A stretch of DNA of 64,000 nt, taken from NCBI GenBank assembly GCA_902729315.2, contig LR746268.1, positions 8,601,501-8,665,500 of the forward strand, read 5' to 3'. Source of the stretch: Spirodela intermedia (lineage: Eukaryota > Streptophyta > Magnoliopsida > Alismatales > Araceae). The notes under the pieces are model-generated. The model was not told the DNA's origin, did not search any database, and was given only the letters and a program-made list of their open reading frames with translations. The translations under genes were made by a program, and so were the position numbers. Shown here piece after piece: positions 22,878 through 35,396 of this stretch; positions within the stretch are counted from its first letter, which is position 1; each line of letters begins with the position of its first letter.

Positions 22878-25800
22878 AAGAGGGGTTACATGTCCTTATA
22901 TAGAGTGGAAGAAGACGAAGGGCCAAAAGACATGGGAAGGCCAAGAGATATAGAAAGGTGAGGAAGGCGAATGACCAAGAGATATGGGAAGGCCAAGAGG
23001 CCTATAGTGATCCTTTGTACTCACATTCCCCCTCAGGTTGGAGCGTAGATGTCGACTAAGCTCAGCTTATATGATAATGTATCATATGACGCAACCCGCA
23101 AACCTTTGGTGAAGATGTTTGCAAGTTACTCTAAATATGTCATGTGTATAGTGCAGATAAGTTCATTCAAAAGTTGATGGTGGATGACGTGATATGCAAT
23201 CTTGATATGTATAGTGCGTAGATGAAAAGTTGGGTTATTCGTTATGAAGATCGCTGTCGGATTATCATAATACATAGGCATAGCACCTTGCACTGAATAA
23301 CCCCACTTCTGAAGTCGGTTGCACACCCAAAGTATGCATGACGACATATCTATTATGACTCGATATTCAGCCTCATTGCTAGAGGAACAAGAGACCCACT
23401 ACTTGTGATTGAACCACATCAAACAAGATTTCTTCCAACATAGATACAATAGCCCATGATAGACTTCCAATTTGCACGATTGCCAACCAGATTGAAGTCT
23501 GAGTAGCCGACCACACGAAGATGTTTGTGGTGGTAAAAAGTGATCCCTCATTTAAGAGCATATTTGAGATAGGCGAGAAGTCTGAGGGCAGTCTCTCAAT
23601 GATTGTATCGAGGTTCATGTATAGTTTGACTAAAAAGATTCACTATATAAGTGATGTCGAGTTGTGTGACAGTGAGATAAATGAACTTTCTAACTAGACA
23701 TTGATATGGGTAAGGATTGACGAGGAGAGGCAAGGTTGAGTCCTAGAAATTTGGCCAACTCTTGATCGGAGATGCATGTGACTTCTATTCGAGCAGTCCC
23801 ATCCCTTATGTTGATTGAGGACAATCTCCCCTGGGTGATTAACAAACTTTATGCCCAAAAAATACTTGGAGTTCTCAAGTCCCAAATATCTAGATGTTCC
23901 CAAAAGAAACATCTTGGTATCTTGAATGTCGGTCATATCACTCTTTGTGATAATCATATCATCTACGTAGACAGTAAGAATAATACACCTATTTGTGGTG
24001 GTCTTGTGAAAAACTATAGGCTCCACTTTGCATGTCGAAAAATCACATTGCCGAATGAGGGTGCTGAATTTGATGAACCAAGTTTGAGGACTCTTTTTGA
24101 GACTATAGATGGCTTTACAAATATGACACACTTTAACGAATTCCACCTCAATCATATAGTTGAGAGACTACTCTATATAGACGTCTTCATTTAGATCACC
24201 ATAGAGAAAGGTATTAGAGATGTCTAGTTGGTGTAGAGGCTAGTTGAGGTTGACTACCATAGAAACAATCATACGTACCGAGCTTAGACGGACCATAAGA
24301 GTAAAGGTCTCCTCATAGTCGATGCCATACTGTTGAGAAAAACTGTGTGCCACCAATTGAGCTTTATGATGATTGATGTGACTCAGTCATTATATAGTAA
24401 ATCACACAAATTTAAAATTTATAAAACTAGAAAAACTGATTTTTCAGATACTTAGAAGTATTTTTGAATAAATATATCAATTATAATTCAATAAAACTTC
24501 CAAAAAATAACAGTAATTTTCCAGTCGATCACAGGGAATGTAATATAATATCTGGTAATTATTCAGATTTTTTCTCAATGAATACAATTTTCTATGAATT
24601 TTATACTAGAAAATAAAAAGGAAATATATTTAAAATTCACAAAAAAGGGAAATAAGGGTGTGGAAGTCAAGATGACGTTAGTTCCCGACGAATGTAAATC
24701 AGATAGAAACAGAGTTCTGCTTGACGATTCTTACGTAAGCGATTACAGATGATTTAATTAGTCAAATTAAGATCTGTAAAAGCCAGAAGAATTGTAATTG
24801 AACGAAGTATATTTAAGTAAATTAAAATCACACAAATTATCACTAAATGAAGCATAAAGTAAGTTGAAAGCGGGAAAATAGAGTTTCGGCGTCACGGTGG
24901 TGATGCATCGGCGATACACCAGAATCCTAAGCATTTGGGAGGATCGTCGTGTAGTGTCCACGGCCTCGAAAGCTCTCCTTGGACAAGGACGACGTGGGCA
25001 ATCTCTAGATCTCCTTGCGAAGTCTAGAGATCAATGAAGTGGGTCGTCAAATCGTCTCTAACGGCTATCACCCGGCGGAGCGGAAAAACGGCGACTTTGC
25101 GGCTCTCTGGCAGCTGTCACCCGACGAAGAAGAGTTGGATGGAGGTAGGGCGCGTGTTAGGGAGCTTCATCCTCAGGTCCGCACAGTAAGAGGAGGCTTT
25201 TTATCGCATCTGTTATGCTCTCAATAGGTGACGACTCGTCTCCCGGCAGATCGTCCTCTTTCCGACAATGGCTTGTTCATCAATCAATTGAAAATGCTTT
25301 ACTCGATGGATTCACGATCCTTTTATCGCGAATCGTTCAACAATTTTAGTAACAATGCTCTGCGAATCGCGTTGATGAGATTTTCGCCGATGATCTAGCA
25401 ATTCTGGTCGCTTAATCCTTCATCAACGATTTGCAAGAAAGTCGCGATAATCAGATAAAAATATGAATTTTGGCTTCAAGAGGATTTGAACCCACGCCGG
25501 TTGCCCCCCGCCGCTTCTGGGAAAGTGACGCGAGTTTAGTCCCACATCAGTTATGCATCGAATTTTCAGACGAATATATAGTAATGTTAGCTTTCTAAGT
25601 AAGTCACTTTCTAGCGCATGTACGACCACTCCTTGCCCCACAACCGGCTGTCCACTGGTGACGTGAAAAGGGAGTGGCGTACACGTGCCCTATCGGTCCA
25701 AGCCGCTCAAGCCTTTGCTCGTGGCTCCTCCCTGACTACGCTTCCAACCCGCTTGCGGGCCCGGCGGGTCCCCCCATTTTGTAATATTTTTATTTTTATT

Positions 25801-28800
25801 TCTTTTTCTTCATTTATCTCAAAAGTAAGATTATAAAAATCATATAAATTCATATAAAATCACATAATTACCCAAAAATTCACGTTAATCAATTGAAAAC
25901 CACTTTTCACACTTTAACACAAATATAAGTCTATTTATCATGAGTTAAGGCTAAAACTATATTATTTACTAATTATTAACTCATAATAATGAAGACTTAT
26001 CAATGATGAATAGTACTATCTGGAAGGTACTTGGGGTGTAAACTCATCTACAAGAAATAACGTTAGCGCCACGTGGTCAAGGAATAATCTCCCAAGTTCC
26101 CCGAATGATGAGAGCCGCATATTCCTCATTTGTGGCCGCCTTCTAGTGAGGTACTATTATACCATCCACGTGAGACTTAGGTATTGATTCAATAGCCAAG
26201 GATAAGGCAAACCCCCAATAAGATGGAGAGAGGCGATCATAAGAGACAAAATAAGAAATGGGGTGAAGAGTGCAGGAGCATGTACTTTTTGGAGAGTAAT
26301 AGGCATATGAAGATCATCTAAAGGTGCTGAATTTGTAGACGGCATTGTGGATTGGTTGGGTACTTGGGGGGAGACTGGTCTAATAGTGGCTGCTGATGAG
26401 TCTTCTAGAGGCGGTAGAATAGATTGAAGTGGGCTAGGATCGGGAGATGGTAATGATAAGGGGATAGTGACTTTTGATGAAGTGTTGAGATTAGGCAATG
26501 ATGAAAATGTCGTGTCCTCTGGTAGGGACATGAATGGAATTGCCAAGGAGGGCACTCTAAAGTACCTGGACTCCTTATGGAAGGTAACATTTGCTGATAT
26601 CAAATACTTTTGCTCTCAGGGAAGGTAGACACGATATACTTTTTATGTCCGTGAGTAGTCAATGAAGACACTTTTTCTTGCACGAGAGGCAAGTTTGGAC
26701 TTGCTCGAGGTGTGGTCGTGTACAAATGCTACATAGTTAAAAACTCATGGGGGGTAAAGAGAAGAGGTCACCTTTGGGGTTGAGACGATGAAAGGAAACT
26801 TTGTTGCCTAAGAGAGATGATGGAAGACGGTTAATGAGGTAGGTGAATGTGAGGATGGTGTCAGCCCATAGGTAATCAAGAACCCCCATCTCAAGCATGA
26901 TGGTACAAGTCATGTCCAAGATATGCTGGTGCTTTCATTCTGCTATTCCATTTTACTAGGACATATGTGGACATGTTGTTTGATAAATGATCTCAAGCGA
27001 TTTGTAGAGCTCTTGAAGTGTAGATTGTATAAACTCGAGAGTATTATCCATTCAAATGATTTTGGGCGTGATGTTCTACTAGGTCTGTACTTCTTGAAAG
27101 ATTTCTCAAAGATGGAGAAGGATTGTAATTCAATCCATGAGAAGGTAGACTCATGATGTACGCAAGAAATTATTAATTAAAACCATGTAGTAGTGAAAAT
27201 CAGAAACTAAAGCGACGCAAACCCCCAAACATCACAATGAATCAATTTGAATGACTGGTTGTATGGTGGAGAATCATACCAATGGTATATTGAATAAAAA
27301 TATTTTCCAAGTTCACAAGATTCACATTTAAAACCACACCAATGATCCCGAAGAGGACCCTTGCGAGGGTAAAGGAGTAGTAGCTGGTAATGAAGAGATG
27401 GTAGAGTGTGGGTAGAATTTGCCTAGAGGAAGTGAACCTGGTCAATCAGATGGATAGCCAAACTTTTTATAGCACTTGGTCGCCTACTAATTGGTTCTCC
27501 CATAATGTTTACACAGAGAAAGGTGACCTCAGCCCAAAGAAACTCCATCACCATTCTTCCCTTTCCCACCACGAGGGGTAGGGGCCCCTCCTCATCTTGC
27601 TTCTTGAGTAGTAACCATCATAGTTAAGGCTTTGGGGGCATGTGATGATATCTTTGATGATGTTGGAGTCAATGTGGAGATGAGAGGAGCTATTCGTTTG
27701 ACTATGTTGAAGGTCTCCACTACATTGGAGGGTCCTGCCATTTAATAGAGAGCCTTGTACTTGTTAGACTCGGATTAATCACATCGAAATATGCAGTTAT
27801 CAAGAATTCTTGACGGTAACATCATTGAGTGGTTGTGTTTGTCATAACAGGCTAATACTGATCAAGCAGATTGCTTAACTTCTGCATGACGAGAAATGTG
27901 GCGTGAAAAGGAGAGGCGGTGCTGTGGATCTTCATGATGTTTATGAAAACATCCATTGTAAAAGTAATATTGCCCTTAGTGCCAAAAGCTCAGTTGAGAG
28001 TATCCCACATTTCTTTAACCATGTCGAGAAATTTGATGTTGGTAGAGAGAGCGGGAGCAACAAGTTTGAGAAGTCACATCTAAATAGTTTTATCTCTGGC
28101 TGTCCATGCGGGGTGACGAGGATCATTCTCAAGAGGAAGAAGGTTAGTGATGTATTATCGACACCACTAAACACAAGAAAACAACAAAAGTTATGTGATC
28201 ATTGAAGGTAATTCGTACCTCATTCGTCAAGCACTAGACATAGATTTGGAGCTGAGTTAGAACTCCATTGGGCAGGACGTGGACAGCTGCAAGTGAATCA
28301 ATCGAAGTTGTGCTAGCATCAGTCTGCATATTTAGCGAAGGCACGACAGAGTCCGAGTTGGCCATGACGCCAAGTGGTCGTGGTGCGAGGGAAGACGAGA
28401 AGTCGTCGGGTGAGAAGATGAATAGTCTCCTCCCACGATGAGGAGAGCCACCACTTGGAGATCCATCAGTTGAAGATGGGAGATCCATTGGTTGAGAGAT
28501 TCAGTTGGAGGTAGGAGGTTCTAACACCAATCGGCTTGGAGGAGAACCACCAAGAGGAAGAGGAACTATTGGCTTGGAAGATCTGCTAGTTGGAGTCGTC
28601 AGTTAGAGAAATGAGGAGATGATGATGGCATAAGCTTGTTCTTTAGGAAGAGACGGCGTGAAGAAACGTGGAGGTAGTGTTATAGATGAGGTGGAGCGGA
28701 ACCTAGCTTTGATACCATATATACAAAAATTGAATATGTTCCCTTAGAGGGGGTACATATCCTTATATAGAAAGAAAGAAGAAGACAAAGGGCCAAGAGA

Positions 28801-28875
28801 CATGGGAAGGCCAAGAGACGTAGAGACGTGAGGAAGGCAAAGGGCCAAGAGGCTTATAGTGGGCCTTCATACTCA
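22878..28875 (-). mobile_element. Ty1/copia element with both LTRs, degenerate, interrupted by a solo LTR
   Basis: On the minus strand the 5' LTR is about 28720-28875, followed by a primer-binding site TGGTATCAAAGC (initiator tRNA-Met type). Then come gag-like frames (28234-28488, 27941-28174) and an integrase core piece at 26737-26919 (YLWADTILTFTYLINRLPSS). An integrase/RT linker is at 26157-26603, RT with YVDDMI at 23694-24155, and RNase H at 23126-23347. A purine tract precedes the 3' LTR at about 22878-23025. LTRs are about 150 bp and the 3' LTR end is truncated at the host junction. Many stops make it inactive. A 1.6-kb solo LTR sits at 24374-26002. Confidence 0.85.
24374..26002 (-). 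mobile_element. Solo LTR-R with target duplication ATGAT
   Basis: 1,629 bp flanked by ATGAT at 24369-24373 and 26003-26007. The copia copy at about 52426-52445 has the exact uninterrupted site. It is the same insertion as at 7897, but here reduced to a solo LTR by LTR-LTR recombination. Confidence 0.92.
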
Positions 28876-30530
28876 AAAAGATCATGCTGAAGCTAATGTT
28901 AGTTCCACATTAAACATAGGAATATATCATCCTAAAGTTTAAGTGTATTGAATGAAAAATAATTCTACGTCCTAACACAAATCATATATCATACAATATA
29001 TGAATTTATACACTAATTTGTACCACAATGTAAAACTTTAACACAAGAAGAACCTATAAAAAGATATTCTACATTACACATTAACTCGATGTAATTATCT
29101 TTTTGGAAATATTTCATTTAATACAACAAATATTCATAAACTATTGTCATGAAATATTTTCAAAAAATATTCATGTACCAAAAAATCATAATGTTTGGAG
29201 TAATCTCATAAGGTAACTTTAATTTATACTTAAATATTATTGATAGTATACATACTATTGTGCAACAACTTTGAAATTAGAAATACATCAACCTTGGGAT
29301 ATTTTATTATTTCTCAATGTAAACTTCATATATTTAAGTATGAACCTTAATATACTATACAATGTTACTTTGTAATTTCTCACATACTAAAACATGAACC
29401 TAAATATACTAAAAAATTAGTATCTTATAAGATTACAATATACTAAGTGTTAACCATAATATATATTTACTATTTTGTGACATGAGAATTATTGTAATTA
29501 AGCATCTATGGGCTCCAAAAAGGGTTATAAATAAATAATTCCAATAGAGATAAGGTAGATTACACTTTTCCTTATCTATAAGATTCTTCTAATTTTTCAT
29601 ATCTACTCACATAAAGGGAATTTACAATCTATGTGACCTACTTCTCTTTAAACACCATGCCCATGGGATTTATTATTTCCTTCAATATTACATTGATCAT
29701 GAAGGCTTCTTCTAGTTTTCACTATATTTAATAACTCAATCCAGCTTAAGAAGTTCTCCCCAAAATCCTTCTTTGATATTCATGACTCTATGTCATTCGA
29801 CTTGTATTATCAATACATTAATCTCTTTTAAATTGACAAATCAAGGTTAGATCAAGCAGACCACATTACAACTCAACTCAAATGAATGATTGAGACTTAT
29901 TTGGATTATCTAATGTATATGAGTTACCACTACAAATCAAGTATTAAATCTACTACTAATAATTGTTGACATAATTTTCATCATGATTTTTTTCATTTTT
30001 TTTGTAAATAAAGAACTTAAAAGTAAATTGTGTAATAGACCCTTGCTCTTAACATTAAGTATAAAAATAAGACTTGATAACTTAAATAGTCATTAGAACT
30101 AAATCTGTCCCACATATATGAGGATGCATGCACTCATCAGAAGTATTTTTGAGAAATAGAGATGAAGCAAAAAAGTAACACCCAAAATATTAACATTTTT
30201 TTATATGTTTTTTATTCAATCTTAAGACATAATTCTTGAGAAGTATTTCCAGTCCCTAATGTGACCAGTAGCAATTTAATGTTCAACTATTTCTAGTCAT
30301 TAGATGTTAACATTGAAGAATAAAATATAAACCCCATAAGGAAAGGACTCCACACTAGACTCGAGGATGAAGGGAGGAAGAGGTAGAATGGCCTAACTAC
30401 CTTGATAACAAGATTTTTCATTAGCTGAGATCCCAAGAGACTAGAACAATTGTTGATGTCTAACACATTTAATTTTTAAAGATATCCAAAGGTCATAAAA
30501 TAGTCAATGAAGGATTCATCTTAAGAGCTA
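28876..30530. repeat. AT-rich cluster-upstream repeat, copy 2
   Basis: No gene supported. It continues the SDR-5 upstream unit beyond the copia insertion and matches 36300-37960 and 10965-12150. Confidence 0.6.
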
Positions 30531-32560
30531 TAGATTGATCCTACCTTAGGAATCATTAGAAAGGTTTAAGTTTTGTATTTTTTTTATAGTTCCATTGATT
30601 AAGTTATGTGATTTATAGGAATCATTAGGAATCATTTTTTTTTATAGAAAGGTTTATGTGATTTAGTACCACACCAATTGATTGTGCCATGAGTTGAACA
30701 ATTTAGTATATTTACTATCAAGTTTTGTATACCTTGATATGTCTAGTAGACCAAAGCATAATAATATTGTGAAAGACTATTTTTTTAAGATGAAGGCTTT
30801 AAGCTAAGTGTTGGAGTGATAGTCTCATGAAAGACAATATAGTGGGCATGAGCCAAAAATATAATGGCAAATTAATCACTTGAAGGTGATCCAATTGAAA
30901 ACTACATGAAAAGAAGAACATTGTGATAATGATGATCATCATCCAATGTTAAGGAGTCCAAAGCTCTTGAGGTAGTATAATAGTCATGATATGAGGCATG
31001 CTATAAATATATATGTGTGCATTTCAATACTTATTTAAATTATATACTTATGCCTTTAAACTTCCCTATCCTGTTTTCATACTCCATTATAATAGTAATT
31101 ATTATCACCTTGATAAGATAAAATATTATCTCATATTTTTGTATTCTTATTTCCATTGCATTTATATTTCAGATGTATTAGAAATAGACTACTTCATACA
31201 ATACACTATGTGATTTAGATTATAATGGCTTAGAATCAATGTATTGAATTAGAAATAGACTACTTTACTACTTTATTAGGTTTATTCACCCTTTGTCTAG
31301 ATGCTAAAAATCATTACCAAGTCCTCCACCATTCTCATAAAATTAATTATTATTTTTTTATTATATTTACAATTCACAACTTGTAAGGATTCAATCTTCA
31401 TAGTGATTTATAATCTATTAGCAAGTGTTAGATGACAAAACTATGCTCTAAATGGTACATTCACAACTTGTAGGGATTCAATCTTCATTGTGATTTATAA
31501 TCTATTAGGTAGTTTTAGATGGAAAAATCATGCTCTAAATGATGCATTCAAAACTTTTGGGCAATCTCTCCCCTTCCTTCGATCTTGATTTCTAGAGAAT
31601 CTTCTTAACCATGAGAATATATTTTTTAACATAGTGGCAAAATAGTTTTTTAGTTTCTTTCAAAATAGTGGCAAGATCAATCTTTGTCATCACAAATAAT
31701 TTTGGTTATTTGTTAAATTGATCAAAAAAACATGGATTGCTATAAAATTGAATGATGACTGAAAAAAGTAATAATCAATGTGGGTTTACCTTTCTTAGCA
31801 ATATAGTTGAAGAGGGGTGAATTGGACTTTCAATATTCTTAATAAGAAATTTCCACACAAGCAAGCATGATCCAAACAAAAGTTTATAGAGATTCAACAA
31901 ATCACACTTATTCTAAGTTCTTAAGTTCTATTTAAGAGTGAAACACATAGAATATATATTTTAACAAACCTAATGTAAATATATAAGCCTTAGGGATGCA
32001 TATGCATTGAACTATGTGACTTTAAACACTATTTAGTGTACAACTTTGAATGTTTTGACTTCAATAAGCTTATGTGTTTAAGATTAAGCCTGGTCAAGTT
32101 GGCATAGTGTTAAGAATATGTTTTTACCAAATCACCTTGGAGTCTCTTTAGATTGAAAAAACTTCTTTTACACACATCTTATTAGGCCACAATGGTATTC
32201 TCAACTACCACTTGAGCAGTTATTGGGCCACACATGTGCTAAGAAATGGAGAAAAAAATAGCTATTAATTTTCTAGATTTTAAACATTTTAAATCATAAA
32301 TTTCAATGCATTATTTATTAAATATTGTTCCTCTTCTAATTAGATTTATAATGATTGGTTGCATGTTAATTCATGTGACGACATCTTGCTACTAAAAACT
32401 TTACTCATTTAAACACCATTGTTCAACAAAAATATGATGAAAACCCTACCTAATGATACTATATAGAGATTAATCATTGATTTTATTATGAACATAATAT
32501 TTTTATGAGAATGAGTCTATTTTTTGTTGAATTATTTTCATAAATTCACCTATATACATG
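30531..32560. repeat. AT-rich far-upstream DNA, unit of SDR-5
   Basis: No gene supported. Diverged but collinear with 37930-40620: blocks near 31010 and 39480, and 31800 and 40190. It lacks the solo LTR found at 38191-39310. Confidence 0.5.
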
Positions 32561-33700
32561 AGTTTCACTTCTGTCAAAGAGTAATGTGACCCTCATCTTC
32601 TAGTGCTGAAGTAGTTTTGGTGGCACACTTCATGAGAGTATTCTAGATAAAATTGTAGGTATTTTCAGTCACATCGAGCACCATATGTCCAATTCATTGG
32701 GTATTTCTCCCAACATCTAGTCAATTTTTGGCCTTGCTCACAAAGAAAAAAATGTCACACAAACAGTGCTGCCCCATCTGAGCAATGCCTCAGTTGCAAT
32801 TCTTCACCTGAAAAGTACAATCTCTTGGAAATCCGGTCCAGTGCAATCTGCTATAAGCTTTTGTTTTTGAGAATTATTCACCAGTTCTCAAATGGGTTCA
32901 AGTCCATGCTTCAATATTATTGGATCTTGATATGTCATTCATCTTGTTCCTTCAAATTTTTACATTATCAGTCCTGGTCCACTATTTTATATATTTGTTG
33001 TTGGATCTCATTGGATGCCTCTATAGAGCAAGTACTCTCTTTTGTTATTTTTTCAAAAAAACTCAAGGTTGCATTTTGTTGCCCTAGTAAATAAATGCTA
33101 TCCAGGATATTCTTTTTATGTTTCTATTTTTTCCTGAAAATAAAGAAGGGCTCTTGTCATAGGCTTCTTATTACTGAACGCATGTGCTTGAGCCATTGTT
33201 CTTCCATTGACTTGCCATCAAAGCATCTAACCCATCAATCTCCTCAATTCTGATTTCAGGTAGTCTCAGTAGGATCCATCTACCTTAAGGATGCACACCA
33301 CGAAGCATTTGAGTCTGCGACTTTTTTCAAGGTTCTTCTAGTAGCTCAATGATCATAAAGGGCTCTCCCTAGTAGTAAAAAGGCAAGAGTTCTCGACCAC
33401 CTCATTAGCCATTTTTAATCATAATTGTGACATGCAACCATCTTCTTTCTCAATATTCAAATCGGTCATGCTAAACTTGTGTGATATGATAACCCTCCTC
33501 ATGTCCTCTCTAAGCTCTGACTTCGACCTTTATAACAGGAAGTCAACTACCCCTTATGAAGTTCATGAAATTGGAATTTATAACTTGTTAGATAATGAAA
33601 TTACAGAGATCTTCAATTGATCAGATCAAGAGAAGAGTGGGGATCACAATGTAACGCTGGTGGGGGTGGTAGCAGAGTTGTCAAACATGACTCTTGGTGA
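32561..33700. other. Unassigned segment, not matched elsewhere in the window
   Basis: Somewhat less AT-rich than its surroundings, with no recognisable domain. Short frames occur on + (32825-33094, 33432-33620), and a gene-like minus-strand stretch lies around 32975-33100. It could be a degraded captured gene or an unrecognised element. No function is assigned. Confidence 0.3.
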
Positions 33701-33781
33701 TGCATTAACGACTGCAGCCAGATATTGATGTCTTGGCGTTCGAAAACCCTTGTTTTCCATGTTGTTATTAATGTAAGTGGT

Positions 33782-34215
33782 TGTTAGAGTAAAAACATAA
33801 TATGAACTTGTGGAACACTGCTCACTCAATCTGTATGATGTGAATTTGGTAAGAAGAAATAGATCAACTCACAGAAATAACATAGACATAAGAATTTACA
33901 TGGTTCATTGGTTAGTCTATTTCCATGGGCAACGAAGAAAGCTCCACTAGATGAAACAAGAGTGTGAAAGAACCCTCACTAAGAACCCAGGAAAAAATCT
34001 ATGATCTTGGACCTCAGATCACTTAGAAAGAACTCAGATAACAAATCTCTGATTTTAGCCCTCAAAGCACTCTACGAGACCCTAAAGAGAGATATATCTT
34101 AAAACCTATTCCAAGCTTTCTCTAATGGGCCGAACAGATGAGTAGGAGCCCTTCATTTTTATGCGCGTGCGGTCCGCGTTCAAATGGGCCGGTTGGTCCG
34201 TGAGAATCGGTTCGA
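33782..34215. mobile_element. LTR-like repeat L, truncated
   Basis: It begins TGTTAGAGTAAAAAC and matches 5168-5319 and 20021-20400. It ends at about 34215, joined directly to 3' flank of SDR-6; about 290 bp present at 20400-20690 are missing. Confidence 0.45.
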
Positions 34216-35248
34216 ACGGACGCAGAACAAACAGACGGGAATAATGGCGGCGGCGTGGAGATACGAGTGGAAACAACAGGAAGAACGACGATAATAGACA
34301 AGGATGGGAAAGATTAGAGGGAAGGGACGAAGGATCAGGAGGAGGAGGCAAAGAGGTGTTCCCCCTAGCTGGGATTGGTTGTGGTGTAACCTCCGTCCAC
34401 CACAAGGATCTGGACTCATTGCTGGCCAGGTAGAGCACCGCCTCGGCGATGTCCTGCGCCTTCAACGCCGCAGCTCTCAGAACCGAGCTCTTCTCCACGG
34501 CGTCTTCCACAGCTCTGGTGTCCATCCCAAGCGCCCTGCAGGCCAAGGGCGACGCCAAAATATGAGGAGAGACGCAGTTGACCCGCACGCCGTAGCGGCC
34601 CAGCTCCACGGCGGCGTCCCTCGTCAGCCCCACCGCGGCGTGCTTCGATGCCGTGTAGGGCAAAACCGGCAAGGCGGCCATGACCGAGGCGCCGCTTGCG
34701 GTGTTGATGATGCTTCCTCTCCCTGTGGAGGTCATGGCCCGGCCCGCGTGCTTGATGCCCAGGAAGACGCCGATCACGTTCATGGCCATCACCTTCTCGA
34801 AGTCGGACCTGTCGAAGTCGAGGTGGGGCCGGTACTCTACGACCTTGCCGGCGTTGTTGAACATGACATCCAGCCGGCCGTGAGACCTCAGGTTGGTCTC
34901 CACGGCGCCCTGGACGTCGGCCTCGGAGGAGACGTCGCAGTGGATGTAGGAGGCCACGCCGCCGTCGCCCACGGTTTCCCTGCAGACCTCCTGGCCCTTC
35001 TCGTCCTGGATGTCGGTGACGACGACCTTGGCACCGTGCCGAGCGAAAAGCCTGGCGGTGCTTTCGCCGATGCCGTTGGCGCCGCCGGTGATGATGGCCA
35101 CCTTCCCCTCCAGCCTGCAACCATGACGACGGCGACGAGGCTAAATGGTCCGCAAATCAAAGAGAGAGTCGAGGGCAAAAGTAAAAGCCAAATCATCACA
35201 AGCTGCATACCGCCTCGCCAGGGAAGACAACGCCGCGGAGCTCTTCAT
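34106..35248 (-). pseudogene. SDR-6: SDR with frameshifted, extended C-terminus
   Basis: Exon 1 is 35211-35248 (MKSSAALSSLARR), intron 35115-35210, exon 2 34106-35114. Residues 1-248 are normal, with TGGANGIG (Asn for Ser at 26), Asp47, NNAG, Ser153, Tyr166 and Lys170. A 16-nt deletion at about 34406 then shifts the frame just before the conserved YVNGHNLVVDGG segment. The open frame continues about 100 unrelated residues through the 3' flank and into repeat L, giving 348 aa. The lost C-terminus normally closes the pocket and forms the subunit interface, so the product is probably non-functional. A readable but altered protein cannot be excluded. A G-box is at 35391-35396. Confidence 0.85.
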
Positions 35249-35390
35249 GACGGGAAGCGATCTTCCGGCGGAGGGGGCCAACGAATTCAAGATAAAGAGG
35301 TGAAAGTTAACAAATCTTATTTTACGGGCTCCACCTTTAGGACCACTTTTCAGGCACCACTTTTAATTTTAATGCAGAGGAGAAATGGAC

Positions 35391-35396
35391 CACGTG
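35391..35396 (-). promoter_or_regulatory. G-box upstream of SDR-6
   Basis: CACGTG 143 bp upstream of the ATG, same context as at SDR-5 and SDR-7. Confidence 0.5.

Larger units (their letters stand above)
17373..26002. repeat. Segmental duplication, unit B
   Basis: Second copy of the segment at 2534-9523. Its left edge falls inside the TCC repeat of the SDR-1 C-terminal codons, so only the last codons and 3' flank of an SDR-1 homolog remain. It holds SDR-4, repeat L, SDR-5, upstream DNA and the copia element with its nested LTR. Confidence 0.8.
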
